From assembly GCF_000063445.1 (NCBI RefSeq), contig NC_009464.1, forward strand, positions 2,294,001-2,358,000: a stretch of 64,000 bases of DNA, given 5' to 3'. Source of the DNA: Methanocella arvoryzae MRE50. Lineage in GTDB: Archaea > Halobacteriota > Methanocellia > Methanocellales > Methanocellaceae. A program made the translations under genes and the position numbers. Position 1 is the first letter of the stretch. Each line of letters starts with the position of its first letter. The notes under the pieces are model-generated. The model saw nothing but the letters and a program-made list of their open reading frames with translations. It made no database searches and was not told where the DNA came from. Below, piece after piece: positions 24,949-33,676 of this stretch.

Positions 24949-25321
24949 AAGATCTTCAGTGCGTCGCGCCTAAGCTAGGCTACGCTACGTTCGAAAAGTA
25001 GAACTCGCAGACCAGTTGTTTTATTGCCATAGCGTTAGCCGCGATAGTTTATCCCATCATTCTCTGAACGCAAAATGCTACCGGGAATATTCCATATAGC
25101 CCTCGCAATAAAAACGTTTAACCGTCATTAGAGTTATATATTATACATTGGCACGCATCAGGCCCTTATATCCTGATGAACGACAGTCGATCAACCTGGT
25201 AATTGGCGCATGACGGCTCCGGCGTGATGGGGCTGACATTAAGTCGCTTAGCGCAAGCTGGGTATTCAGGTCTGTAGAGGCACTTTGCCGGCCGAAGGCC
25301 GGCCGCCGCAGGGTTCGAGGT
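24949..25321. other. Gene-free region between operon and NYN gene
   Basis: No coding potential seen. A perfect GC-rich hairpin lies at 25287-25303 (GCCGGCC-GAA-GGCCGGC), without a T run. The sequence before it contains isolated box C- and box D-like motifs, which I did not find convincing as an sRNA. A TATA-like run occurs at about 25131-25143. Confidence 0.3.
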
Positions 25322-26152
25322 ATGAGGTTAGAAAGATTATCATATAGCACGTCCAAACGAGGGCGTGATCAACGGGGGTCACCCGGTTTGCAGGAAGCCA
25401 GCGAAAACAACTCGAGTAACAAGAACATCGCCATGCTCATCGATGGCGACAACGCGCAGCCCTCCCTCATAGAGGAGATGCTGTCCGAAGCGGGTAAATA
25501 CGGGAACGTCACGGTAAGGCGGATCTACGGCGACTGGACCATGTCCAGCATGAACAGCTGGAAAGACTACCTCCACAAGCACGCCTTCCAGCCGATCCAG
25601 CAGTTCCGGTACACCAAGGGCAAGAACGCTACTGACAGCGCCATGATCATCGACGCCATGGACATTTTATACGCCGGCCACGTCGACGGGTTCTGCATCG
25701 TCTCCAGCGACAGCGACTACACGAAATTAGCCACCCGGCTCAGGGAATCCGGCTTATTCGTCATGGGCATCGGCCGCAAGGACACCCCCCAGAGCTTCGT
25801 GAAAGCCTGTGTCATCTTCACTTTTGTAGAAAACCTCTCCCCGGACGAAGAAGAGACCCCCGAAAAGGCCAGCAACAGCCACAAAACACCCTCCAGGGCC
25901 CGGACCCACAAGAAACTCGACAAGTTCGCGATCAACCTGCTCAAAAGGGCGTATGAAATGGGCGTCAGCAAAGAAGGCGAATGGGTCGACCTCTCCACGC
26001 TCGCCAATAATTTATACAAGATCGAGCCCAGCTTCGACTCCCGCGAGTATGGCTTCAGCCAGCTTCAGCTGCTGGTCAAAGCCACGAACCTGTACGATGT
26101 CGAAAGATCCAGGCTTAAAGGGCCGAGCCAGAGCTACATTCGGCTGAAATAA
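25322..26152 (+). CDS. NYN-domain nuclease-like protein with C-terminal LOTUS-like domain
   Basis: 276 residues. The NYN (PIN-like, LabA/DUF88) domain at about 35-175 has its acidic residues in LIDGDNAQ, GKNATDSAMIIDAMD and VSSDSDYTKL, so RNase activity is plausible. After a Ser/Lys/Arg linker, residues 200-275 resemble an OST-HTH/LOTUS RNA-binding domain. The first 30 residues are poorly conserved in character; the in-frame TTG at 25388 may be the real start. Monocistronic. Confidence 0.8.
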   Translation: MRLERLSYSTSKRGRDQRGSPGLQEASENNSSNKNIAMLIDGDNAQPSLIEEMLSEAGKYGNVTVRRIYGDWTMSSMNSWKDYLHKHAFQPIQQFRYTKGKNATDSAMIIDAMDILYAGHVDGFCIVSSDSDYTKLATRLRESGLFVMGIGRKDTPQSFVKACVIFTFVENLSPDEEETPEKASNSHKTPSRARTHKKLDKFAINLLKRAYEMGVSKEGEWVDLSTLANNLYKIEPSFDSREYGFSQLQLLVKATNLYDVERSRLKGPSQSYIRLK

Positions 26153-26202
26153 GTATAGAACGCCTCGACTTCCTGATGCTCGGGCTCGGCGACTCGCAAC
26201 AC

Positions 26203-26450
26203 GATCGCTGCGCTGTGCAAAACCTCACAGATGCCACAGATTGAAACAGAATCCACAGATTACGACTGATTTCACAGATTGAGAAGGGATACCACAGATC
26301 CATTCCTTACTGATCGGGCAAGCACGAGAATCGTAGTCTATAACTTATTATGATATCTGTGGAATCGATCGTCATCTGTGCAATCCGAAAAAATCTGTGG
26401 ATTCTGTCGTAATCTGTGGCATCTGTGTGGATTGGCACAGCGCAGCGTTC
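26203..26450. repeat. Large imperfect inverted repeat built from CACAGAT units
   Basis: The left half has several CACAGAT units about 10-20 bases apart (26225-26300); the right half has the reverse complement ATCTGTG at similar spacing (26354-26428). The outer ends also match: GATCGCTGCGCTGTGC at 26203-26218 against the reverse complement of GCACAGCGCAGCGTTC at 26435-26450. The transcript would form a long imperfect hairpin. No coding frame. Confidence 0.75.
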
Positions 26451-26611
26451 GTGTACGTTCACCCACACAGAGCCAACTGTTTACGAGTATCCTTGTAATA
26501 GTGGCCGGCACAGTGCAGCGTTGGTATTGCCGTCCCACCTCCCCAGTACTCTTTTTACACAATTTTTAATATCCGGGCAACCGTACATACAGTAATTATC
26601 GCGGTGTTGCT

Positions 26612-27175
26612 ATGGATAACCCAAAGTTCGGTCTGGACCAGTACATGATGACGCAGAAGATGATCTCCATCGGCAAGAGGTACTACATCAAAGACGGCAG
26701 CGGGCATGACCTGTTCTTCGCCCGGATGGAGAAGTTCAAGCTGAAGCCCAAAATCAACATTTATTCCGACGACACCCAGCGGGACGAGGTGCTGACCATC
26801 GCCCCGAGGAACATCCTCGACTTCAACGCCACCTACGACGTGGTGGACGCCAAAACCCGGGAACTGGTCGGCTCGCTGAAGCGGGAGGGCCTCCACAGCC
26901 TGTTCCAGAACAAGTGGGTGATCATGGATGCAGCCGGCAACGTCGTCGGCAGCGCCCAGGAAAGCGGCCTCATGGCCGTAGTCCGGCGGTTCGTGATGAA
27001 CTGGAAGCTGGACTTCGAGATCGACTACCAGGGCAGGCGCATCGGCAACCTCACCCGGCGTTTCTCGTTCGGGGACAAGTACACCCTCGACCTCTCCGGG
27101 GACCGGGAGAAAAGGCTGGACCGAAGGCTTGCAATCGCCATGTTGCCGCTGTTCGACGCCGGGGAAGACAGGTAA
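26612..27175 (+). CDS. LURP-one-related (LOR/Tubby-like) protein
   Basis: 187 residues. The pattern of short beta strands with YMMTQKMISIGKRYYIKDG at the start, a central D-rich turn and FEIDYQGRRIGNLTRR later fits the LURP-one-related fold, a beta-barrel around a hydrophobic helix related to Tubby and scramblases. Role in archaea unknown. A TATA-like TTTTTAATAT at about 26564-26573 precedes it. The downstream gap holds a GGAGG-rich repeat. Confidence 0.7.
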   Translation: MDNPKFGLDQYMMTQKMISIGKRYYIKDGSGHDLFFARMEKFKLKPKINIYSDDTQRDEVLTIAPRNILDFNATYDVVDAKTRELVGSLKREGLHSLFQNKWVIMDAAGNVVGSAQESGLMAVVRRFVMNWKLDFEIDYQGRRIGNLTRRFSFGDKYTLDLSGDREKRLDRRLAIAMLPLFDAGEDR

Positions 27176-27180
27176 ATCCC

Positions 27181-27331
27181 TCTGAGGTCTGGGAGTTCCC
27201 GGGAGGCCGGGGAGGATTTTTAAGCTGGGAGGCTCGGGAGGGTTGCGAGTTCTGAGAGGAGGTTCGGGAGTGTGGAAAGGTCTGAGAGGATGATTTTTAA
27301 TATAATTAATCCTCTCCGGCCTCCGGGTGCC
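27181..27331. repeat. GGAGG-rich dispersed repeat, copy 1
   Basis: About 150 bp of purine-rich sequence with repeated GGGAGG, then AGAGGAT-AT-rich-ATCCTCT and a CCTCC-rich half, giving hairpin potential. The landmark GTGTGGAAAGGT at about 27270-27281 is shared with copies 2 and 3. A pyrimidine-rich stretch full of ACCTCC continues to about 27450. Confidence 0.75.
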
Positions 27332-27541
27332 TCACATAACCTCTCTCGAACCTCCCTTTCCTCCCTGATCTCCCACTTTGAAAGTCTCCCTGACCTCCGT
27401 GTACCTCCAGACCTCCTCGCTTACCTCTCAGTACCTCCCTTACCTGAGAGATGCGATTGTCGCTACTCCCGCTCTTCCACTTTCTCAGGCATGGGCTCTG
27501 TGGGCGTATCAGGTGTTATCTTTAAGAACTCAAAAAAAGTC

Positions 27542-28201
27542 TTAGCCCGTCATCTTGCCCGGAATCCGGACAGCACGGAGGTTGCTCTCCTCTTTCACGA
27601 CGCGCACCCTGCCCTTGCTGTCGTCTAAAACGGTGATGGAGCGCAGGTATTTTGCGGCGTCGCCCTTGCCGTGGATATATAATTCTATCAGGTCGCCGGC
27701 CTCGTCGATGTCGCTGGACACGTTGAACGAGTCGAACACTTCAGTAGTCAGCCCGTTCTCCTGAGCGATCCGCATGTGATCCATGAAGCTGGCGCCGTAG
27801 TAGTCGACGTGGTACTTGTCGGGCCTGCGGATGAGCTGGACGTTGGTGCCGCCGCCTCTGCCGGGGCATATTACAATATCGGCGGGACTGGCGAGCATGT
27901 CCCTGACGTTCTTCTCCGTAATCAGGGGTATGTCGGCCATGACGATCATGACCGGGCTGTCGTTCGCCAGCAGGTAGTCGTTCAGCGCGGGGTTGAGCTC
28001 CTTCTCGCTCACGATCACTGTGGCCCCGTCCCACTCGAAGGGCTGCGTCGTCAGCAGCTCGACCTCCACGCCCGCTGCGGCGAGGGTGGAAGTGATGTCC
28101 CGCAGCATCAGCTTTGCCAGTTCGCTGCGCTCCTCCGGGGTGAGCAGCGACGCCAGCCGGGACTTGACGTTGACAACCTTAAAGGGGACAATAGCCTTCA
28201 T
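27542..28201 (-). CDS. cofC: 2-phospho-L-lactate guanylyltransferase
   Basis: CofC joins 2-phospholactate to GTP, making the lactyl-PP-guanosine used by CofD in coenzyme F420 synthesis. The 219-residue protein starts [20 protein letters not shown], the nucleotide-binding signature, and has [13 protein letters not shown] and [12 protein letters not shown]. The start at 28201 has no Shine-Dalgarno site, but a TATA box (TATATAAAT on the minus strand, 28226-28234) sits about 27 bases upstream, so the mRNA is probably leaderless. It stands apart from cofG/cofH, about 1.4 kb away. Confidence 0.88.
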   Translation of the reverse strand: MKAIVPFKVVNVKSRLASLLTPEERSELAKLMLRDITSTLAAAGVEVELLTTQPFEWDGATVIVSEKELNPALNDYLLANDSPVMIVMADIPLITEKNVRDMLASPADIVICPGRGGGTNVQLIRRPDKYHVDYYGASFMDHMRIAQENGLTTEVFDSFNVSSDIDEAGDLIELYIHGKGDAAKYLRSITVLDDSKGRVRVVKEESNLRAVRIPGKMTG

Positions 28202-28329
28202 TGAATTATTAAAGGTGCATTGAAAATTTATATACTTTGGCTGAAAGCCGGAGGCTCTTCTTCCGTAAGCGTCTGTGATATCGGAGAATTTCCGTAGCAC
28301 TGTGCGTCAGCCTTGCCGGAAATGGGCAG

Positions 28330-28487
28330 GTCTCGGAGGTACCTGGAGGATAGAGAGGAATTTCAAGCTGGGAGTTTCGAGAGGGTGGCGAGGTCTGAGA
28401 GGAGGTCGGGGAGTGTGGAAAGGTTAGAGAGGATAATAACTATTATCAGATTAATCCTCCCTGACCTCCGGGTATCTCCCGGGCCTT
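28330..28487. repeat. GGAGG-rich dispersed repeat, copy 2
   Basis: Same layout as copy 1: GGAGG-rich half with GCTGGGAG, GAGAGGAGGT and GTGTGGAAAGGT, a short AT-rich centre, then ATCCTCCC and ACCTCCGGGTATCTCCC. It fills the gap between the 3' end of the membrane-anchored protein gene and the cofC promoter. Confidence 0.75.
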
Positions 28488-29429
28488 TTATTTCCTCATG
28501 TACTTCAGGTACACGTAAGCCCACCCTATGAACAACCCGAGGGTGGCGGCGAGGGCGAAGCCGATGTTGATGTCGGAGAGCAGGGGGGTCTTCGGGGAGG
28601 CGCTGGCTTTCTCATCGTCGTCAGTATCGGTGCCGGGCAATACGATAGGTTTCACGGGGGTGGCTGTCACTCCAGAAGCCTCAGGCGTGGCTGACAGGTT
28701 GAATGGCGGCAGTGGAGTCGGTGTCGGTGTCGCAGTCAGCGGTCCCTGTGGAGGGCCGTTGTACGTGAGGTTGGAGATGGTTCCTCTCAAATAGCTTTCA
28801 CCGTCTCCGGTCATGAGGTGGATGACCATGTACGCCTGCTGTTTATAAGGCGCTACAGCGATGCCCCTGTCGTCGATCCTCAGGACCAGTTCGCCGGCGG
28901 GGGTCGACTGGATCTCGACGTGGTGTGCTCCCTGGGGGAAGTCTTTCAGGCCGCCGATCTCCCCATACCTGGCAGACCAGGTGCCGAGGCCCAGGATGGC
29001 GCTATCCTTGACGTCGCCCTTGCGGACGCCGATCCGGGGGAGGCTGTCGTTGAAGTCGATTAAGAGGACATTGGACTTTTCGCCTGTGGTGATGTCGTAA
29101 TCGAAAGTCACGTTGTGGAACCGCTCTGTCGCGGGCATCCTGATGAACAGGTACACATCTCTGTAGCCCATCTCGGGGGCGCTGCCCATGTCCAGCCGGA
29201 CCCCTCGATCCGTGAGCGTCACGTTCGCTCCTCCGGACCTGTATATTGAGGTGTTGTCGAACGAGCCTACCCGGGTCAGGTTCTCTCCGTTAGTATTTAC
29301 GAAGACTGAAGCGTTCTGGTATTCGCCCACCGGCGTCAGGATCTCTATGGCAGCATAGCCGGGCACTGCCAGCACCATGGCCAGCGCTACGAGCAGTAAT
29401 CCGGCAATCAGCGTCGAAGACAGGCGCAT
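28488..29429 (-). CDS. Membrane-anchored extracellular protein
   Basis: 313 residues: signal peptide (about 1-26, ending PGYA), a beta-rich extracellular domain of about 200 residues that reads like a concanavalin/LamG-type sandwich, a Thr/Pro-rich stalk (TPTPTPLPP), and a C-terminal helix with a short basic tail (LKYMRK). No enzyme motif seen. Probably cell-surface; binding target unknown. Confidence 0.6.
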   Translation of the reverse strand: MRLSSTLIAGLLLVALAMVLAVPGYAAIEILTPVGEYQNASVFVNTNGENLTRVGSFDNTSIYRSGGANVTLTDRGVRLDMGSAPEMGYRDVYLFIRMPATERFHNVTFDYDITTGEKSNVLLIDFNDSLPRIGVRKGDVKDSAILGLGTWSARYGEIGGLKDFPQGAHHVEIQSTPAGELVLRIDDRGIAVAPYKQQAYMVIHLMTGDGESYLRGTISNLTYNGPPQGPLTATPTPTPLPPFNLSATPEASGVTATPVKPIVLPGTDTDDDEKASASPKTPLLSDINIGFALAATLGLFIGWAYVYLKYMRK

Positions 29430-29622
29430 ATGTGAAAGAGCTAGTCAGGAAAAGTATAAAAAGTTCCTGTTACTGAAAAGTAAGAAGGCGAGGTTACTAT
29501 CACTGTATCTTCCCGTTTTTCACCCCTGTCGTCCCGGCCCCGGAAAGGCTATAATGTATGTGGGATGGGGAATGTAAATATATGAAGCGTGTCTATACGT
29601 GACACGGTTAGGTTGTGCGGCA

Positions 29623-30603
29623 ATGGCCTCAGATTTCATCACGTTTACCAGGAATGTCTTTATTCCCGTCACCAACATGTGCCGGAACAATTGCGCCTAC
29701 TGCGGTTTCCGGCGGGAAGTCGGCTCCCCTGAGGCCAGGATCATGCCCCCGGGAGAAGTGCTGGCCACGCTGGAGAAGGCGGCGGCATTTGAGTGCAAGG
29801 AGGCGCTTTTCACCTACGGCGACGCCCCTCAGGATCCCCGCTTTACAAAGGGGCTGGAGCAGCTAGGCTACGCCACGCTGACCGACTACGTTTACGATCT
29901 CAGCCTCCGGGCCATCGACCTCGGCATCCTTCCCCACACTAACGGGGGAGTGCTTCCCCTGCCGGACCTGAAGAAGCTCTGGCCTGTCAACGCGAGCATG
30001 GGCCTGATGCTGGAGACGACCGCAAAGCTGCCCGCCCATCAGCTGAGCCCGCTGAAAGACCCTGAGGTGAGGCTGGAGTTCATAGCGGAGGCCGGGCGCA
30101 TGGGGATTCCTTTCACGACGGGCATCCTCGTCGGCATCGGGGAAACATGGGCCGACCGGAGGGCTTCGCTCGAGGCCATCCGGGACCTGCACCTGAAGTA
30201 TGACCACATCCAGGAGGTCATCGTGCAGAACTTCGTGCCCAAGCCGTACATCCGCATGGCGAACGTGGTGCCGCCCACCCCGGAAGAGATGGTGGAGGTC
30301 CTCCGCCTCGCCCGGGAAATTCTGCCCTCAGATGTTTCGCTGCAGGCGCCGCCGAACCTGACCTCTCACCTGGACCAGTTCCTGCAGGCCGGCGTCGAGG
30401 ACGTCGGAGGCATCTCACCTGTTACGCTCGACTACATCAACCCTGAGTGTGCGTGGCCGTCGATCGATGCGCTGAAAGCCCGGGGGCTAAAGTTACGGGA
30501 GCGGCTGCCCGTATACCCTAAGTACGTCCGGAAAGGCTGGTATGGGGCTAAGGTGAAGCCGCTGGTCGAGAGATATGCTGATGAGGAGGGGTACTGTGCT
30601 TAA
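29623..30603 (+). CDS. cofG: FO synthase subunit 1 (7,8-didemethyl-8-hydroxy-5-deazariboflavin synthase)
   Basis: Radical SAM enzyme that with CofH makes FO, the chromophore of F420, from tyrosine and a pyrimidine intermediate of flavin synthesis. The CxxxCxxC motif is at residues 20-27 (CRNNCAYC). From the chosen ATG the protein has 326 residues. A TATA box (AAATATATG, about 29575-29583) implies transcription from near 29605, favouring this ATG over the GTG at 29599. Overlaps cofH. Confidence 0.9.
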
Positions 30604-31645
30604 AGACATCTACGAACGCTCGCTGTCAGGCGAGATTACCATCGAGGACGCTAGGAAACTGCTCGAAGCGAACCCGTTCGAGCTGTTCGACACCGCCGAT
30701 CAACTGCGAAAAGAGATCGTGGGGGATAACGTCACCTATATCGTGAACCGGAACATCAACTTCACCGACTTTTGCGTCGGCACCTGCAAGTTCTGCTCTT
30801 TCAAAAACAACAAAGGCTTCAGGCTGACGCTCGACGAGATCCTGCAGAGGGTCGGAGCGGCGAAGGAGACGGGCTCGACTGAGGTCTGCATTCAGGGAGG
30901 CCTGACCGAGGACATGTACCTCGAGGACTACGCGGGCATGATCCGGGCGATCAAGAGCAAATATGACATTCACACTCACGCTTTCTCCCCCATGGAAGTC
31001 TACCACATGAGCCGGATGTCCGGCGTCACTGTGGAGGAGTCGCTGAAAACCCTGAAGGTCGCCGGCCTCAACTCGATGCCCGGCACCGCCGCCGAAATTC
31101 TCGACGACGAAATCCGGTCAGTCATCTGCCCCGGCAAGCTCAGCACGAGTGAATGGGTGGACGTTGTCTCGACGGCTCACCGTGTCGGCATTCCTACCAC
31201 GGCGACCATCATGTACGGGCACATCGAGACATGGGAGCACCGGCTCAAGCACCTGTTCATCGTCCGGGACGTGCAGAGACAGACGCACGGCATCACCGAG
31301 TTCGTGCCCCTCACCTTCATGCACGAGAACAATTCGCTCAGCGGCAAGTCCATGGGCGCCAGCGGCATGGATGACCTGCGCATGTATGCCCTTGCGAGAA
31401 TCATCTTCGGCCGGGACATCCCCAACGTGCAGGCATCATGGGTGAAGCTGGGCACGAAGCTGGCCCAGGTCGCGCTCAACTGCGGCGCCAACGACGTCGG
31501 CGGCACCCTGATGGAGGAGAACATCTCTAAGTCCGCGGGGTCGAAGTCCGGAGAATACCTGTCACCCGACGACCTGCAAGCAATGATCAAAGCTGCAGGA
31601 CGCATACCCAGGCAGCGGAACACGCTCTACAAGCTGCTCGGGTAG
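30596..31645 (+). CDS. cofH: FO synthase subunit 2
   Basis: Second radical SAM subunit of FO synthase, with CVGTCKFC at residues 60-67. The start is GTG at 30596, six bases after a strong GGAGG and overlapping the end of cofG by eight bases; an upstream ATG at 30575 would bypass that site. 349 residues, identical in length to the next cofH, with which it aligns throughout. Direct coupling to cofG points to this copy as the standard partner. Confidence 0.9.
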
Positions 31646-31858
31646 CCCTTAACCATCCGGGGACGCCTGCAATTGCAGGCGCCCGATGCGGGCGATCAGA
31701 TGACGAACGCTGCGCTGTGCCCTGGACACAGCTTATACGGATGATACAGATTGTACAGATGGTCGTCGAAGCAGACTTGTAAAGTCTTGTTTCCATACTG
31801 GATCTTGTTTTCTCAAACAGGTTTATTACTGATCAAGGCCACTAATTAGGCGATCAGC
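31646..31858. other. cofH-cofH intergenic region with hairpins and a repeat remnant
   Basis: A perfect palindrome CGCCTGCAATTGCAGGCG (31664-31681), then a GCCCGATGCGGGC hairpin (31681-31693), then GAACGCTGCGCTGTGC (31704-31720), which matches the outer ends of the inverted repeat at 26.2-26.45 kb. ACAGAT units follow at about 31747 and 31755. The first hairpins could end cofGH transcription. Confidence 0.55.
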
Positions 31859-32908
31859 ATGCTTCAAGACGTCTACGAAAAGTCGCTGGCGGGCACTGTC
31901 ACCAGAGATGACGCCCTGGCTCTCCTCAAAGAAAATCCCTTCGAAGTCTTCGACACCGCCGACCGGCTCAGAAAAGAACTCGTAGGCGACACCGTCACGT
32001 TCGTGGCCAACCGGCTCATCGACATCACCGACCGTTGTATTATCGGCTGCGAGTTCTGCTCCTTCCGGAACAGCATCGGCTACGAGATGACGAGAGAGCA
32101 GATCCTGGAGAGCATCGGCGAGGCAAAAGCGGTCGGCGCCACTGAAGTATGCCTGATAGCCGGCGTGCTGCCTAAGCTGAACGTCGAGTACTATACTGAG
32201 TTATTCAGGGCGATCAAAGCTAATTATGACATTATGATCCACGCGCTTTCCCCGATGGAAGTGTACTATGCAGCCAAATCCTCGGGCGTCAGCACCGCAG
32301 AAGCGCTCAGGGCGTTTAAAGAAGCAGGCATGGACACGATGACCGGAGCGTCCGCCGAAATTCTGGTCGAGGCCGTGAGGGCGAAGATCTGCCCCAGAAA
32401 GGTTTCTGTAGAGGACTGGGTCCGGATAGTGACGGAAGCCCACGAGATCGGCATCCCCACGACTTCCAGTATCTTGCACGGCACTGTGGAAACGTGGGAG
32501 GACCGGATCGACCACATGCTGCTCCTCAGAGACATCCAGCGCAAAACGCACGGCTTTACCGAGTTCATCCCCCTCACCTTCATGCACGAGAACAACCGCC
32601 TGTCGGGTGTTTCGACCGGCGCCAGCGGCATGGAAGATCTCTTACTCCACGCCATTGCACGGATTCTCTTCGGCCGGGACATCCCCAACATTCAGGTATC
32701 CTGGACCAAGATGGGCGTCAAATTATCCCAGGTGGCGCTGAACTGCGGCGCCAACGACTTCGGCGGCACCATGATGGAAGACCTGATCACGGTAGCGGCG
32801 GGCTCAAAGCACGGCGACAACATGACCAAAGACGAGATCCGCCAGGTCATCAGGGCCATCGGGAGAGTGCCCAGAGAGAGGAATACTCTGTACGAGTATG
32901 TGGATTAA
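31859..32908 (+). CDS. cofH: Second FO synthase subunit 2 paralogue
   Basis: 349 residues with the radical SAM motif CIIGCEFC at the same positions (60-67) as the upstream cofH. All major blocks are kept (HENN, GASGM, NCGAND near the C-terminus). It has its own upstream region, so it may be expressed separately. It could be a redundant subunit, work under different conditions, or have shifted substrate. Divergence from the first copy is spread along the sequence, so the duplication is not recent. Confidence 0.85.
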   Translation: MLQDVYEKSLAGTVTRDDALALLKENPFEVFDTADRLRKELVGDTVTFVANRLIDITDRCIIGCEFCSFRNSIGYEMTREQILESIGEAKAVGATEVCLIAGVLPKLNVEYYTELFRAIKANYDIMIHALSPMEVYYAAKSSGVSTAEALRAFKEAGMDTMTGASAEILVEAVRAKICPRKVSVEDWVRIVTEAHEIGIPTTSSILHGTVETWEDRIDHMLLLRDIQRKTHGFTEFIPLTFMHENNRLSGVSTGASGMEDLLLHAIARILFGRDIPNIQVSWTKMGVKLSQVALNCGANDFGGTMMEDLITVAAGSKHGDNMTKDEIRQVIRAIGRVPRERNTLYEYVD

Positions 32909-32980
32909 AATCGGGGAATGACAAGCCTTATATCCCTTCCCCGCCTCAAGTGATCGTTAAACAGACAGAGAGGGGTATAT

Positions 32981-33505
32981 ATGCAGGAAAATCGTGCCAT
33001 AGCGATAAGGTCAGGCCTGTCCTGGGGAGTTGCGCTCGCCTTCTGCGAGCTGTGCTTCGGCATCGTGGTGTACATACTGCTGCCCTTCATCGAAGATTAC
33101 CTGGAGATGCGGTCGATCGATCAGCTTGTGCCGATCGCAACAGTCTACCTCGCTTTCCTGTTCCTGCTTATCGCCGTCTACTTCACCTGTGGCATGATGA
33201 CTGCCAAGCGGCTGACTCAGCTGCCAGTCAAGTCCCTCGACATCGCCCTGACGGGCGCCATCACAGGCGCTGCCGCCGAGCTGGTCCGCAGCGTGGTGGC
33301 CATACCCGTAAACCTTGCGATCATCCTGCTGTTCCCGGCCGCTTCCGCCGGCGCCCATCCCCTTCTCGCCGCTCTCGGCAACGGGGCCGTCAGGCTCGTC
33401 TGCGGCATGCCCCTCTTCATCCTCTTCGCCGCAGTAGTTGCCGGCATCAGCGCTTACCTGTTCTCGATGATATTTTTCAGGCCAGAGAGCCTGACACCCA
33501 AATAG
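32981..33505 (+). CDS. Four-helix membrane protein, unknown
   Basis: 174 residues with about four transmembrane helices, short loops and no catalytic motif. GAGAGGGG lies ahead of the ATG. The fourth helix region contains GISAYLFSMIFF. I do not recognise it. It stands alone, convergent with the large membrane protein downstream. Confidence 0.55.
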   Translation: MQENRAIAIRSGLSWGVALAFCELCFGIVVYILLPFIEDYLEMRSIDQLVPIATVYLAFLFLLIAVYFTCGMMTAKRLTQLPVKSLDIALTGAITGAAAELVRSVVAIPVNLAIILLFPAASAGAHPLLAALGNGAVRLVCGMPLFILFAAVVAGISAYLFSMIFFRPESLTPK

Positions 33506-33676
33506 CTGACAATACTTTATCTCGTGAACTTACACTACTGTGCTGTAATGCCAGTGCAGCGTAGCAATTCGTCGGCGTTCATTCACGGGAGAATGGGCAA
33601 GAGCCATATACAAAATAATCGGGCAGGCGCAGGCACCCGGGACTCCTTCATGTCCTGGGCTGGCGCTGCTCTGCAT

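Noticed and set aside
25160-25235. Possible box C/D guide RNA (CTGATGA and CTGA motifs)
   Set aside because: The internal D' box does not match and box spacing is irregular; such short motifs arise by chance.
26225-26430. CRISPR-like spacing of CACAGAT units
   Set aside because: Units are only seven bases, the spacing varies, and orientation flips in the middle; no cas gene is present.
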